Below are positions 49,072 to 60,420 of a stretch of 64,000 bases of DNA, one piece after another. Position numbers and translations under genes: made by a program. Source of the DNA: Andrena cerasifolii (Eukaryota > Arthropoda > Insecta > Hymenoptera > Andrenidae); contig NC_135119.1 in NCBI RefSeq assembly GCF_050908995.1, forward strand, positions 12,276,001-12,340,000, given 5' to 3'. The notes under the pieces were generated by a model, which saw only the letters and a list, made by a program, of their open reading frames with translations, was not told the DNA's origin and did not search any database. Numbering within the stretch: position 1 is the stretch's first letter; each line of letters begins with the position of its first letter.

Positions 49072-51259
49072 TTTTGCTGCATGGCAGAAGCTTCTAGCAG
49101 CAGTGATAGTAGTCAGTGTAATGGGATTCTTATTCTGGAAACGCCACGAACCAGTGGACGCAGTGATCGACGAGAACATGGAGAACTACTCGACGAACAT
49201 AGACGTATCTTCAAAGAGGGATACGTACGTCACGCGATCGGAAGTCGCACAGGTCTTCGGTGCTTCGATCGAGCAGAGTGTCAGTGCAAGCTACTGTAAG
49301 ATGAAGGATTGCGCGACCATAAGCTGCTCGTCTATCCCGGGGGGCTCCGATCCTGGAGCGGTTGCGTCAAGCTTCATCGAAACCGATTTCAAGGTACTGA
49401 GGCGAGTAAAAATACCACTTGTACCATGCGATGTTATGTTGCGCAAAAATTTTGTGTAGGTTGACTGCAAGAACACGGAATCCATCAAGGTGTCGTTCAA
49501 CGATTGCAAATTTCCGGGGAACGCACTTCGAACGAATTGGCTGAGGACCAACGTGTCGATCGAGGAGTTAACGTTCGACAAGTGTTACCTGAGAGAAATA
49601 GAGGACGAAGCCTTTTCTCTGCCCATTTACGAGACAACGAAGAAGATCATCCTGTTGAACAACGACGTCACCTCTCTGCGCAGAGCGGTGTTCCGTCGCC
49701 TCGGCTCCTTAGAAGAACTGGCCGTTAGAGAAAACATGATCAACGAGGCTGAATATAATTTACTGGACAACGTGGCCAGATCCCTTACCAGTTTGGAGCT
49801 GTCTGGTGTAATCAATGATATAAACGTCCTTCGAAACATAACAGGCGGGAGCAGAACTCTGAACGTCCAGATACTGACGCTACGAGGGAACTCCATACCT
49901 CTGATTACTCGTGAATTATTCGAAGGTGTACCAACAGTGAAATCCCTCTACCTCGAGTACTCGAAGGTCAACACTGTGTCGCCAGGCGCGCTGGAACCAA
50001 TGGCTCCTTCCATTTTGCAGTTAATAATAAACGATAACAACATCCATTCGTTGCCAGTGGGCCTCCTCGACTCTATACTGCGTTCCAATCGACCTTTCCG
50101 CATGGCGATACAGAACAACCCCTGGCATTGCGAGTGTAGCCTCAAGTGGCTGCAGGATCTCATTCAGGCTCAGCCAAATACAGTGTTCGCTGTCCCAGTT
50201 TGCAGCAGCCCAGGGACAAATGCTGGGGAATCGTTCGCGAGGGCAGAGTTTTGCCCGTCGAACGTAACAACGTCGAGTGCTGTTGATATAACTACCGACG
50301 TGTCTACGGAACAAGATTTGAACACGGCCACAGCTCAAAAGCCGGGGACCACCGAGAAGGATCTTTTATTAACGTGCGCCACGTCAAATATTTTACTTCA
50401 CACTAAACGATCCTACAAGCTGTCGTCCACTGATTTAGAGATCCCAGCGCGTTTCCCTGATTTCTTCGTCGCGGAGATCATGGAGGAGAGCGTACTGGTC
50501 AATCTTCCTGACTTGGACGAGGGGGTGACGTTGCTCTGGTTCAACAACAATGACGTCGACGGCTCGCCCAGCTGTGCAAAAAACGTCAAGCACTCTTATC
50601 TGGTGCGGAATATCGATTCGGGGGCCACCTACACGATCTGTTTGCTCAGCGATAAAGCGGGCAGCGTGTCTCCCTTCAATTGTTTGGCCGTGACGACCAT
50701 TCTCGCTTACCAGTCCAGAACTTGGCTGACTAACGCGGACAAGACCGTCGTTTGCTCGTTATTGGTGGCGTCGATGGTCCTGCTGTTCCTCATAAGTGCC
50801 TTTTCCACCTTCGTGCTGATAAGGAGGCATCCTTCGTTGTTGCGTGGCAGCAAGCGCGTCATGCTGGTGAAACGGAACGTGGACGCGATCGTTCTGCCGA
50901 AGGGGGTTAACGTGGAGGAAGGGAAGCGAGGATGTGGGAACGTGGCCGCGATGAATAAGCGGCAGGAAGACGGATATATTACCCCTTTGCCCCCTGTTCC
51001 TTGGCCTGCCCCGCGAGGAAGAAGGGTGTCTAGAATGAGTGCGCAAAGCGATTGGAACAGTTACGTCTTGGAGGTGGAACCGACGGAGACGCAATTGGCC
51101 TCTTGGAGGCTGAATAGATTGAACAACGAGCTCGAGCTGGAGAAACGAAAATCTGAAGCTCCGCCATTGCCGCCGCACCCTTCTGATACGATTCCGTCAG
51201 TGTCCTTTCTGGTGGACTGGAAGGAAGAGCACGCTGTGTACGAGACCTCCAACATTTAA
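49072..51259 (+). CDS. leucine-rich-repeat single-pass membrane receptor-like protein
   Basis: A first supported exon ends at 49393 (TTCAAG|GTACTG) and joins in frame to the long exon 49460-51259. From the in-frame ATG at 49121 the product is 690 residues. A hydrophobic stretch (LLAAVIVVSVMGFLFW) just before and across that ATG looks like a signal peptide or anchor, so the true start is probably in an upstream exon. About six LRRs (exon 2 part) lead to an LRR C-terminal cap with NPWHCECSLKWL and two later cysteines (about residues 311-360). A fibronectin-III-like segment with SYLVRNIDSGATYTICL follows, then one transmembrane helix (about 521-545). The cytoplasmic tail has proline-rich runs (PLPPVPWPAP, APPLPPHP) that could bind SH3 or WW domains. 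Adhesion or signalling at the cell surface is inferred. The family member is not recognised. Confidence 0.85.
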
Positions 51260-53124
51260 TACTTTCGTTTGCATCTATCAGTTAAACTTAATGAATTAGG
51301 ATGAAGCATTTCTGTAGTAAAATATTACACTTGGCAAATTGTATAAGACGCTCGATTGCTCATTCAGTTAAGAATAATTATACATAGATGATTCCTTTTT
51401 AATTGAATACCGATTTCAAAGTCATTTACGCTAAATGGACTGAATGGAACAGCTTTGTTGTATCTTCGATATCTTGAGGAGTATTGCCTATATACGCTTT
51501 AGCCGGAGACTCCATACATTTTGCAATAGGAAAATAAATAATTCTGGTCTCATCGGCCTAAATCGTGCCGATGCTGGCCAGAAGCCCAGAGGTACCGGTG
51601 TCAATGTCAGTTTCAACGATCAAGTTTAACGCCGAAGCCTAGATCCTATTAAATGGTTACCAGCGGAGGTTACTAAACAGAAATAAATCCTCCTGGTCGA
51701 AGCGACGGGTCTCGATTTAATAATCGTTGGTCATTATCACCGGCCACCTCCACCGCGGTCCGTTTATTTCTGACGATTAGGTCAGTAGTTCGTACCTAGC
51801 GTCGAAGCTCTATCCGATTGGCCAATGAGGTCACACAGCATCGCCGCGTCTAGCCCCCGGAGGTGGCTGCCAGGTGAGCTTTTTTACAGTGCGCGCAGCT
51901 TCTGGCAATCCACTGCAATCCTCTAAAAGGACGCAATGCCAATATGAAACTGCTGCACTGCTCGCTCCCGGTTGGAATCGGTATAACCGTTTTCATGCCT
52001 GACCGCTGGTACGCGTGCAGTGGAAATGGTCGACTATACGCTGACTCGCGTCACTTGGCTTTCTACGGCCGCTGCCAATTGCGGTTCCGTATTCGCGTGA
52101 GCTTGACATTGGCGAATGATGTAACAGCAACGTATCGCGCTCCCCTTTCCTACTTTGCAGGAAAACGGTCTATCGAACTTTGAACCAAACAACAAACGCG
52201 AGGAAATCACTGCCCCGCGTTTATCGCCAATCCCTTGGTCTCCTACCCTACGAACTTACCTGTTCCATTTATATTTAAATGCAAACGTTTGTTTTTTCCA
52301 GTTCCATACAGTTTCTACTCGCAGCAGAGTTTCTCACGATCCGATATGTACCTACACTTACCATTTTCCTTGCCTTGGAGTAGAATTTAATAAGGGTTAG
52401 TTTGATCAGGTTCGTAGCTCACTCTATGAACATTGAACGCTAATCTAAATGTGTACGCGATCGTATAGTGGGAATCAATCGTCGATTTAACAATTGACCA
52501 TTCAACAGTTGCGTCAACTAGTCGAGACCGTTTCGCAAAGTGTGCTCCATGAAAGGGTCCCGATTAAGAATCTTTTTATAGTGTGTTCGAGCTCGCAGAT
52601 GATTGGTGATTACCTGTCGACGCTAATAAGAATGCAGGATTGCGTCCACGCAGCTCTACTAATTAGTTTACTAAGCCTCAGTGTGACATTTTCATCGGTA
52701 CAGTAAGTTGTACAGAAGCGATAGCTCCGAAGGGAACCGCGAATCATTTACGTCTGTGATAACTGCGATTGGAACGTAAACTCTCGTTAATTATACCCAG
52801 TCACAATGGTAATTATCGTTTCTCCGATACTCGACCTGCGAGAAGGGAATTTATTCGTACTTCGGGACACGTCCGACGTAAAATCGAAATTAATTTAACG
52901 GTTCGCGAGTGATTAACAAAACGTCATATCGAATCGTTAAAATTCTGTGAAACCGTGGCAGCATTTGAATGCTTTCTCCGACACGAAATGAATGAAAGTA
53001 TTGTATTCCTTCGGCGCGTGCGTTGATCGATTTTGTTCTCGTCTCACCGAAAGTGACCTAATAAAGCTATACATTTAGATATCGTATAAAGTCAGTGTAA
53101 AATGATTTGTATCTTCTCCCGCAG
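51260..53124. other. LRR 3' region and upstream region of the first troponin C gene
   Basis: AATAAA signals at about 51534 and 51685 could end the LRR transcript. The rest should include the promoter and 5' exon of the first troponin C gene. One candidate initiator exon ends at CACAATG|GTAATT (ATG 52806-52808), matching the ATG-only first coding exon of the downstream paralogue. No other gene is seen; short frames such as 51944-52183 have no recognisable domain. Confidence 0.5.
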
Positions 53125-53940
53125 GAGGAGTCCAACCCCATGGAGGGAGTCCAACTCAGCAAAGATCAAGTCGCGCGTGAGTACTCTCTCCGTAGCAAGC
53201 CATTCACTTCCATCAGGCACTTCCTGCAGCAATAAACACAGAATGAACGTCACGTTACATCGCGCGAAAGATAGATTAACATCCTTCGATTCCGGTTCAG
53301 TGGCACGCAGTTCCTTAATGACTCGTCAATTGCAGAGCTCAAGATGGGATTCGACGCGTTCGATCCCGACAAGAGGGGAGTCATCAACACCGACATGGTG
53401 GGCACGATTTTAGGGATGATGGGGATGAAAATCCCGTCAGAGCAATTGAACAGTGTCATCGCCGAGGCTGACCCGTTCGGTGCGTTGAGCTGCTTCGCGA
53501 AGTACTGGTAGACATAGGAAAGCAAGCGAGATGTTTTTTTTAACCCGTGGAACTTTGCACATCCCAGGATCCGGGGAGCTGAACTTGCAGGAGTTCTGCA
53601 GCCTGGCCTCCCGATTCATGGAGGAGGACACGGACACAGAGGCCATGCAGCAGGAATTACGAGAAGCGTTTCGGTTGTACGACAAGGAAGGGAACGGTTA
53701 CATCACCACCGACGTGTTCAGGGACATTCTTCACGAGTTGGACGATGCACTGTCCCCCGAGGAGCTCGACATGATCATCGAGGAGGTGGACACTGACGGA
53801 TCTGGCACGCTAGATTTCGAAGGTACGCGTTATCAGCGTGGATCGATCGGCGGCCAGTCGTTTCTATTACGAAGGCGCGTCGCGAGCTACAGATACCCAC
53901 GTTTCGCGTTGCAGAATTCATGGAGGTCATGACAGGCTAA
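53125..53940 (+). CDS. troponin C, single-site (F1/TpnC4-like) isoform
   Basis: Exons 53125-53176, 53336-53479, 53568-53822 and 53915-53940 join in frame. From the ATG at 53140 the protein has 153 residues; an upstream initiator exon (possible ATG at 52806) would give 159. Troponin C is the Ca2+ sensor of the thin filament and relieves troponin I inhibition. Four EF-hands are visible. Loop I (DPDKRGVINTDM) lacks the final Glu. Loop II (DPFGSGELNLQE) has Phe at position 3, where a Ca2+ ligand is expected. Loop III (DKEGNGYITTDV) lacks the final Glu. Loop IV (DTDGSGTLDFEE) is intact. Loss of site II with retention of site IV is the hallmark of insect isoforms linked to stretch activation of asynchronous flight muscle (Lethocerus F1, Drosophila TpnC4). 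That functional class is inferred. A possible poly(A) signal lies at 54505-54510. Confidence 0.9.
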
Positions 53941-56122
53941 ATTATCACCTTGGCACGAAGCGGTCGTCCCTCGTGTCGGCCACATCCACGGGCAACCGGG
54001 GCCGCCCGCTCTACACGTGGAAGCTGCGATTTATTGGAGTTGTATGTGGCGTTGGCAAAGTATGAAGTTAAAGGTTCGTAGGTGATGTCTGCTAGGAAGG
54101 CGTACGAGCAACGTGGTGTATAGCTGGGAGAATATTTCCGCCCGTGTCCGGCTCACAATCGGCTAAAATGTATTTCTATCTATGCCGGAATTAACCGACA
54201 CACGGGGCACACAGAGTTATCGTTGCTGGGAACAGGTTTATATCGATCCCGATATCAATCGACGTTTCTACGCTGCCGCACCTTTCTTCCCCCCTGTTCT
54301 ACGTTGCCGAACAGAGGACGGAGATCTACGGTCACAGAGAATACCTTGTATTTAAGGATCCGACCTGTCAACCTGCTAACTTCTGCACTTTACCCGCGTC
54401 GCGTGCAATTATAACAGCGATATTGTTGATAAGTGATTCTATTCTATAGAAAGGAAATTATAACTATAATCGGCTCAAAGTAACTGCGTATGATAAGGAT
54501 AAGTAATAAAAGTACCCTAAAAAAATGGGAAAATAAGCTTGTGCACATTATTTTACCTTTGATCGTCGTTTGTGGTCCCGTTATTTTGTGGCCACGGCAT
54601 TTACGGTCAATGCAAAGCATCGATCACACAGTTTGTTAATATCATGTAAAATACCATGTGAATTAAAGAAATTCTGTTGAAAGCTGTCTGTACATATTAT
54701 TAACTCCTGTTCTAAGTGGTTACACTAATACCATGAGCAATTATTTTGCAGCCACTGTACTCAGAGACATCAGAGGACTTTATCTAACGAAACACTAAAC
54801 AGGTCGTCCTCGATTGCATCCTCGAGATGGCACGAGGCTCGGGTGGATCTTATCAACACATGACTAATCGGCTAAACATATAAATATAACTCTGAGGCCA
54901 CAATCCACGCGTCATCATTGTCTCTAGGCCCTAGAGATCACTAGCTCAGCTGAGCATAAAGATAACAGCGTGCTGCAAGATGTGGCAACGAGCAATATGT
55001 CGGAATAATCGGCGCTAATATCGCCTTAAATATAATAGCTGCCGCTAGGCTTTATGAGCTTTATAATTAGCTGCCTAAGAATACAAGCACATGCGGTTAT
55101 TACGCGGAATTGTCTTAAGCGTCCCGTCGTCATGTCCGGCGGTGAGCCAACTTGGGCCATTGTCGCGTCACTTTCCCCCGCCGTATTGATTGTGAATCAC
55201 ATTATCCCTCGCGGTAGCTTCATCAGCTTGTCCCTTGCGAAACCGGAGCTTTTACAGAAACCGAAGGATTTCTCGAGGCGATGAATTCTATACGCGATTA
55301 CAGAGCAGAACCGCCAAATGACGTAACCTACGCGCCGTTTACGCTTCCGAATGCAGAATCGAAATTAAAGTTAATGGCCTGGCGAAACTGTGGCGATTAT
55401 ACTGCAGTTATTACGCGTGATTAAAAAAAAAAAAAGAAAAAAGAGAAAATGAAAGTTGCGCTATCCTGATGAGTGTATTTACTTGCACAATTAAAACATG
55501 ATTTGTGTACGAGATTAAATAGTTTCGTTTCCTAGTTGCCGTTTGTCACGGAATGCCTATTATATTATCATTTACAACTGGTTGGCGCTGGTTCGTTTGC
55601 CACGCAATGGTAAATATGAATTTCACCGAATAAAAATTATTAAAATATACAATAGCTCATGTTCCACGCTCCAGAGTGTCGGAGTAAAACTATAAATCTT
55701 CGAACTACCCGTTAATTAATCTGCCATTTAATGCTTGCAGTCAATTCCCCGACGTTCCTTCGATAAACTCTTCGCGCGCGCGCAACATTTCCGTTTGCAG
55801 AAAAATGTAAACCCGATGCAAGAGAGAGGAGGCCAGGAAGCCAGCTGTGAAGAATTTCAAAATCGAGCACGTTGCCGCGGAATTCGCACAATTTGTGGCT
55901 CCGCTTCCGCGGCAGCATGGTGGGGAGTGTCCTCGATGAATTTGAAAACCGCTAGAGTTCCTACGTAGATATTACCCGGTCAATCACGTGCCAGAAGATC
56001 ATCCTTATGTCCACATAAAACAGAAGTCCACAGCCAGAATCTGGTGCATACCCGGATAAGACGTCGACGCTGCCGTGTGTTAACATCGCACCTTAGAGTG
56101 AACGCCTAAGCCTCACTCCGCC
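53941..56122. other. spacer between the two troponin C genes
   Basis: Holds the 3' UTR of the first troponin gene (AATAAA at 54505-54510) and the presumed promoter of the second. No additional exon is recognised. Small frames in this interval lack any EF-hand similarity, so no third paralogue or pseudogene copy is present. Confidence 0.55.
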
Positions 56123-57503
56123 ATGGTGGGTTCCTGTGAATAATTCTCCAGCGTGAACATCCAAAGGAGTTTCATTGATTACTGGGCTTTATATACTCGG
56201 AGAATGTTCTGTGATTCGATTTTTATTTCAAATTATGTTCCATCCTTCAAATTCAATAGCATAATCTAAATTCCGGAGTCGATACCGATATCAAAGTTAA
56301 TTGATGAAACTTCTCTTAAACTCATGTACCAAGTGAAAGTTGTGTGGTGGATGATAATAATTTGACATGTAATGGTTGCAGGATGACCTAAACAAGGACC
56401 AAATTGCTCGTAAGTAATTCACCACAATTACTCCAGACCCGATTGTCTTGCATCGACTTAAGAGTCTTTAACACTTGTGCTCCCGTTACAGTTCTGAAGA
56501 AGGCGTTCGATGCCTTCGACCACGATAAGAAAGGCAGCATTGGCACAGACATGGTGGGTACCATTTTGACCATGTTGGGTTACGAGCTCAGCGAAAAGAC
56601 TCTGAAGGAAATCATTCAGGAAGTTGACGAAGATGGTAAGAGAGTGTCGAATGGACTTCGCTTAAAACTCAATGGCTTTACGCTTAATTTTCTAGTCGTT
56701 TCGAATACGGGGCTTAGCAGCGAGACGATCCTCGCTAGCTTCACGTCTAACTTCGCTTGAAATTCTCCATTTCTTCCTCCAGGATCTGGTCAACTGGAAT
56801 TCGAGGAGTTCTGCACGCTGGCCGCCAGATTCTTGGTGGAGGAGGACACGGAAGCGATGCAACAGGAGTTGCGCGAGGCATTCCGATTGTATGACAAAGA
56901 AGGAAACGGCTACATCACTACCGACGTGTTCCGTGACATTCTTCACGAGCTGGACGACAAACTGACGCCGCAGGAGCTCGACATGATGATCGAGGAAATT
57001 GACGCCGACGGCTCGGGAACCCTAGATTTCGACGGTAAGCTCCGGCCCGCTTTACAACCTACCATTTTCATAACCCGTCAATCAATCTAATTACCAACGC
57101 GGCCTCAGCACCAGCATGCCAAGAACAACTAACGCGGAATCGTCGGTAGTCGTGCCGCGCGTTTGAAAATTACACGGAACAGTTAACGCGGCTTGCCAAG
57201 AATCTATCAGTCTCGTTAATTAATTAACGCCTGTCGCTTGAGACTAACGTCTGCTGATCGCTACAAGCTTCCGACACCCTGCGGCGTCCCTAGAGGCGAA
57301 ACATGAACCTTTCTATTTCTAATCGACATCAATTACCTATTCCAAATAACCCGCCATCCTGCCGCGAGGTAAATGTCACCGAAGTGTTGGCCATTCTTCG
57401 GAGTAACTGTAATTACATATCTGCAGGGTATTTCCTGTTATTCCTCACTTCCGAACTGTCGATTTCAGAGTTCATGGAAGTCATGACTGGTGGTGATGAC
57501 TAG
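56123..57503 (+). CDS. troponin C, two-site isoform
   Basis: An initiator exon carries only the ATG (56123-56125, CCGCCATG|GTGGGT). It is followed by exons 56382-56409, 56492-56635, 56783-57034 and 57469-57503, giving 153 residues. Intron positions and phases match the upstream paralogue. EF loop I (DHDKKGSIGTDM) and loop III (DKEGNGYITTDV) lack the terminal Glu, as in all insect troponin C. Loop II (DEDGSGQLEFEE) and loop IV (DADGSGTLDFDE) are complete, so two Ca2+ ions should bind. The third EF-hand and the segment AMQQELREAFRLYDKEGNGY are almost identical in the two genes. The gene acts in sarcomeres with troponins I and T; the muscle type is not shown by the sequence. AATAAA at 57726-57731 is well placed. 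Confidence 0.94.
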
Positions 57504-57731
57504 ATCGGAAGGTGAACGATTGGGATGGACTGCGATTCACGCGAACACTCCTTACACTTTTTTCTAAGGACGAAGGATTGGAAGCTCAATCGGTCGGCAT
57601 TCCTGGTGTTGCTATCGCGGGCTTCGTAGTCAGATGGCGAGTGTTGGAACGTTAACAGGCGCTGAACAGAGTGTCGCTGACACCTCGTCGTGAAAACTGT
57701 GCTCCCGGAGATGGAAATGTGGTTCAATAAA

Positions 57732-59843
57732 GGTCCCAAACATAAAAGAGATTTTTTCCTTCGACTGAAACGAGTCGCGTGTAAAACAGTCGGCACTGTC
57801 GTTAGAGAAAATATTCCGTCGCCTGTGACCCTGTAATCACCGCCGTAAATGAAAATCAATAACGCCCGTGCAGACCCCACGGCCGTGGTACTGCTGGCCG
57901 TATCGATTCGCCGCCTGAACCGCTGCAACCGAGTTCGCACTCGCGCGTACAGTGAAAGGTACCTACGGGGCAGTAAGGCAGAAATACCAACAAGTGGCTA
58001 AACAGAATGAAAAAATTCCACGAAGTGCAACAATTATATGACTACCAAGCTTCTCTGACTGTCGATACAGGGCGTTGCTTACCTGCATCGACATTTCAAT
58101 CATTAACAAATGTAACCACGTAATAAATTCACATTTTTCTATGAAAAATCAGTTCTTATTACAAAATAATTCGACAGAATTTTCGCAACCGCGACGTTTC
58201 GACAGACTCGCCAGACATGTTACTGTTTTAGTCGATCGCGAGGAGCTAATGCGAACGCGATTAACAACGAGCTCCGCGGTAAATAATAATTAAGGAAACA
58301 GTTTCTGGGTGCGACCATAGATTAACGAACATCGACATTCTCGGCAGCCGTTCGTTCCGAACGTGTTTGTAAGTGCAAGTTCAATTTTCCGCTCGCTCCT
58401 ACGAAAATTGCCCATACGTATGCTAATTTAATAGATTCCTGTTCGCACTCGCGACATTCTATACTTCATTCCTCAAATTCGTTCGTCCGCTGCCCACGCT
58501 AACATAATTCTGATAGCATTTTCGATCACAAAGCCAAGCAAACGAAACGTTTCAAACATTATTTTTCGATCACTGGACACCAGTATATTAATATTGCGTG
58601 CGTCGATGTTAACTGAAAAAAATGAAGATATTAACTCGCGAGAGAAGCGCGTCCCTGGCACAGACTTACTGGCTCCGCAGCCTGTTCTCGATCCTCGATT
58701 CGCTCGATTCGTCGTCGAGTGATTTTATCACAGAGCTAATGTTCTATGCACTGGATACACCAGCCAAATTTCCAAATCAAGGGCGCGCCAAATCGCATTA
58801 AATATCTGTGCCTATGAATATGAATTTTGCAGCCAATGCGGTTGTGTAACTAGAGCGCGGAATCTTAAAAACCTGCTCCCCGTTTAATACGATCCTTTCA
58901 TGTAGAAACGGCACAGTAGTTGTCCGCTCTCGATCGAGATCGCTTCCTTCCTGGTGTCCTGGGGTTCGAGTCTTCGATTTGGAATTTCCTGTCCGGAGAT
59001 CGAAAGCAGCAATCGCGCGGTGAACGGATTCGTGGCCGACAGAAGTCATACCAAAACGGGAATAACTGAGCAGCCCGGAGATGTCATTATCCAGCTAACT
59101 CCCACGATGCCTGCCAGGCAATCAGCAGCAACGAGTGAAAATGCCTGGTCTAGACCCAATAAAGTTTGCTCTATATCCCGCGATACCTCGGCCAGTCACT
59201 GGCCACCGAGGGAATTATCATGGCGAACGAAAGGTGTTTCGAAACTGCACGCGCGATCCGAAGTGCACGAATGTACACGTTGGACCGTCGTAAATCAGGT
59301 TTGTCTCGTAAAACCGTATCCGGTTTTCTATAATCCTTGAATTTTCAAACGGCCCGCGTTAATCCTTTCGTGGACGGAATAAACTTCGCTCCGGACCAAG
59401 CAAATTGAATTTAAGCGTTTCACATCGCCGCGATGGGAATGCTCGACGGGCAAACAGGTTGCGTTATATTGGGCGATTCTCTCGTTGGCTGCACGAAAGG
59501 GGAGCAACGATGAGGGAGGAAACGCTTGTAATTGATTCGCACTGATCATTATTTTAGTGGAAACGAAGATTAAAAAACAGTGGCACTGGGAAGAGTCAGG
59601 CAGAAACTGGTGGTGGTTAAAGTCGTCAAGGCACTTTAAAATTTATCATCATTAACTAAATATGCAGTAATACTTGAAACACACTGTACACAAATTGGAT
59701 TAGGACCAATTTTGTTTTTTGGACAGTTTTTCTGAATTGGCATACAATTCTGTACATTAGGTTTATTCTGATAAAATAAATAATATCAGTATTAGCTTTA
59801 ATAGCTTTTTTATATTAGCTGAGCCGACTAGCCTCAACTTCCC
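57732..59843. other. gene-free interval after the troponin pair
   Basis: No exon is recognised on either strand. Frames such as 58954-59340 and the minus-strand 57500-57940 have no domain and no splice context. The second of these is antisense to the troponin 3' end. Confidence 0.55.
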
Positions 59844-59847
59844 TTAA

Positions 59848-60416
59848 CCTTTAGAGGGTCGGGCTAAGTCACCTAAGAATTTGCATACTTTGCCGGCCAT
59901 TTTGGTGGTATATATGCATAAATTTTAACCCTTCGTTGACACTCTGGGTGTGCGCCACCCATAAGCTGATTTTGACGCTCTGTATCTTCTATTTGCAAAA
60001 TAAATACCTTTTTTCCAAAGCCAACTTACAAACTATTTTTTCTCTGAAAATATTATATCTGAACAACAACTCTGTAGATTTTCAGCTCCTAATATTGAAA
60101 TTTGTAAAAGTTACAATTTTTTGGAGATTTTCTTCGTGTTTTCTCGACATATGGTAATCTAGATTTTTTTTTACAAAAACTGTGATGAAATTTCAATAAA
60201 AAAAAACTATTAGAATACATTCTACACTTTGAAATTGACCCATGATTTTTTTCATAACGATTAGATTCTTCAGATAAGAATGGCAGTCGTTCAAAATTTG
60301 TTCTGGGTGTGAGCCACCCAGGTATGTCAAAGCTGAACGAAAAAAGAGGTGTGTCAACGACGGGTTAAGTAAATAAAATTTACAGTTTCAATGAAAAAAT
60401 CCCGGCCCTCTAAAGG
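59848..60416. mobile_element. outer TTAA-flanked piggyBac-like miniature element
   Basis: Terminal repeats CCTTTAGAGGGTCGGG (59848) and, inverted, CCTTTAGAGGGCCGGG (ending 60416) are flanked by TTAA on both sides (59844-59847 and 60417-60420), the target site of piggyBac transposases. Only about 77 bp on the left and 48 bp on the right belong to this element; the middle is occupied by a second TTAA element. No coding is present. Confidence 0.88.
59929..60364. mobile_element. inner TTAA-flanked piggyBac-like element nested in the outer one
   Basis: Terminal repeats CCCTTCGTTGACAC (59929) and the inverse of CCCGTCGTTGACAC (ending 60364) abut TTAA at 59925-59928 and 60365-60368. Just inside, CTGGGTGTGCGCCACCC on the left and CTGGGTGTGAGCCACCCAG on the right form matched subterminal hairpins. 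It sits inside the outer element with a TTAA duplication, so it inserted later. It is non-autonomous, with an AT-rich body. Confidence 0.9.
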
Positions 60417-60420
60417 TTAA

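Noticed and set aside
50759..51178. 139-codon minus-strand frame opposite the LRR cytoplasmic tail
   Set aside because: Antisense shadow of a well-supported coding exon with receptor-type features on the + strand; no domain of its own.
58955..58985. GGTTCGAGTC sequence resembling a tRNA B-box
   Set aside because: No matching A-box, acceptor stem or anticodon arm could be folded around it.
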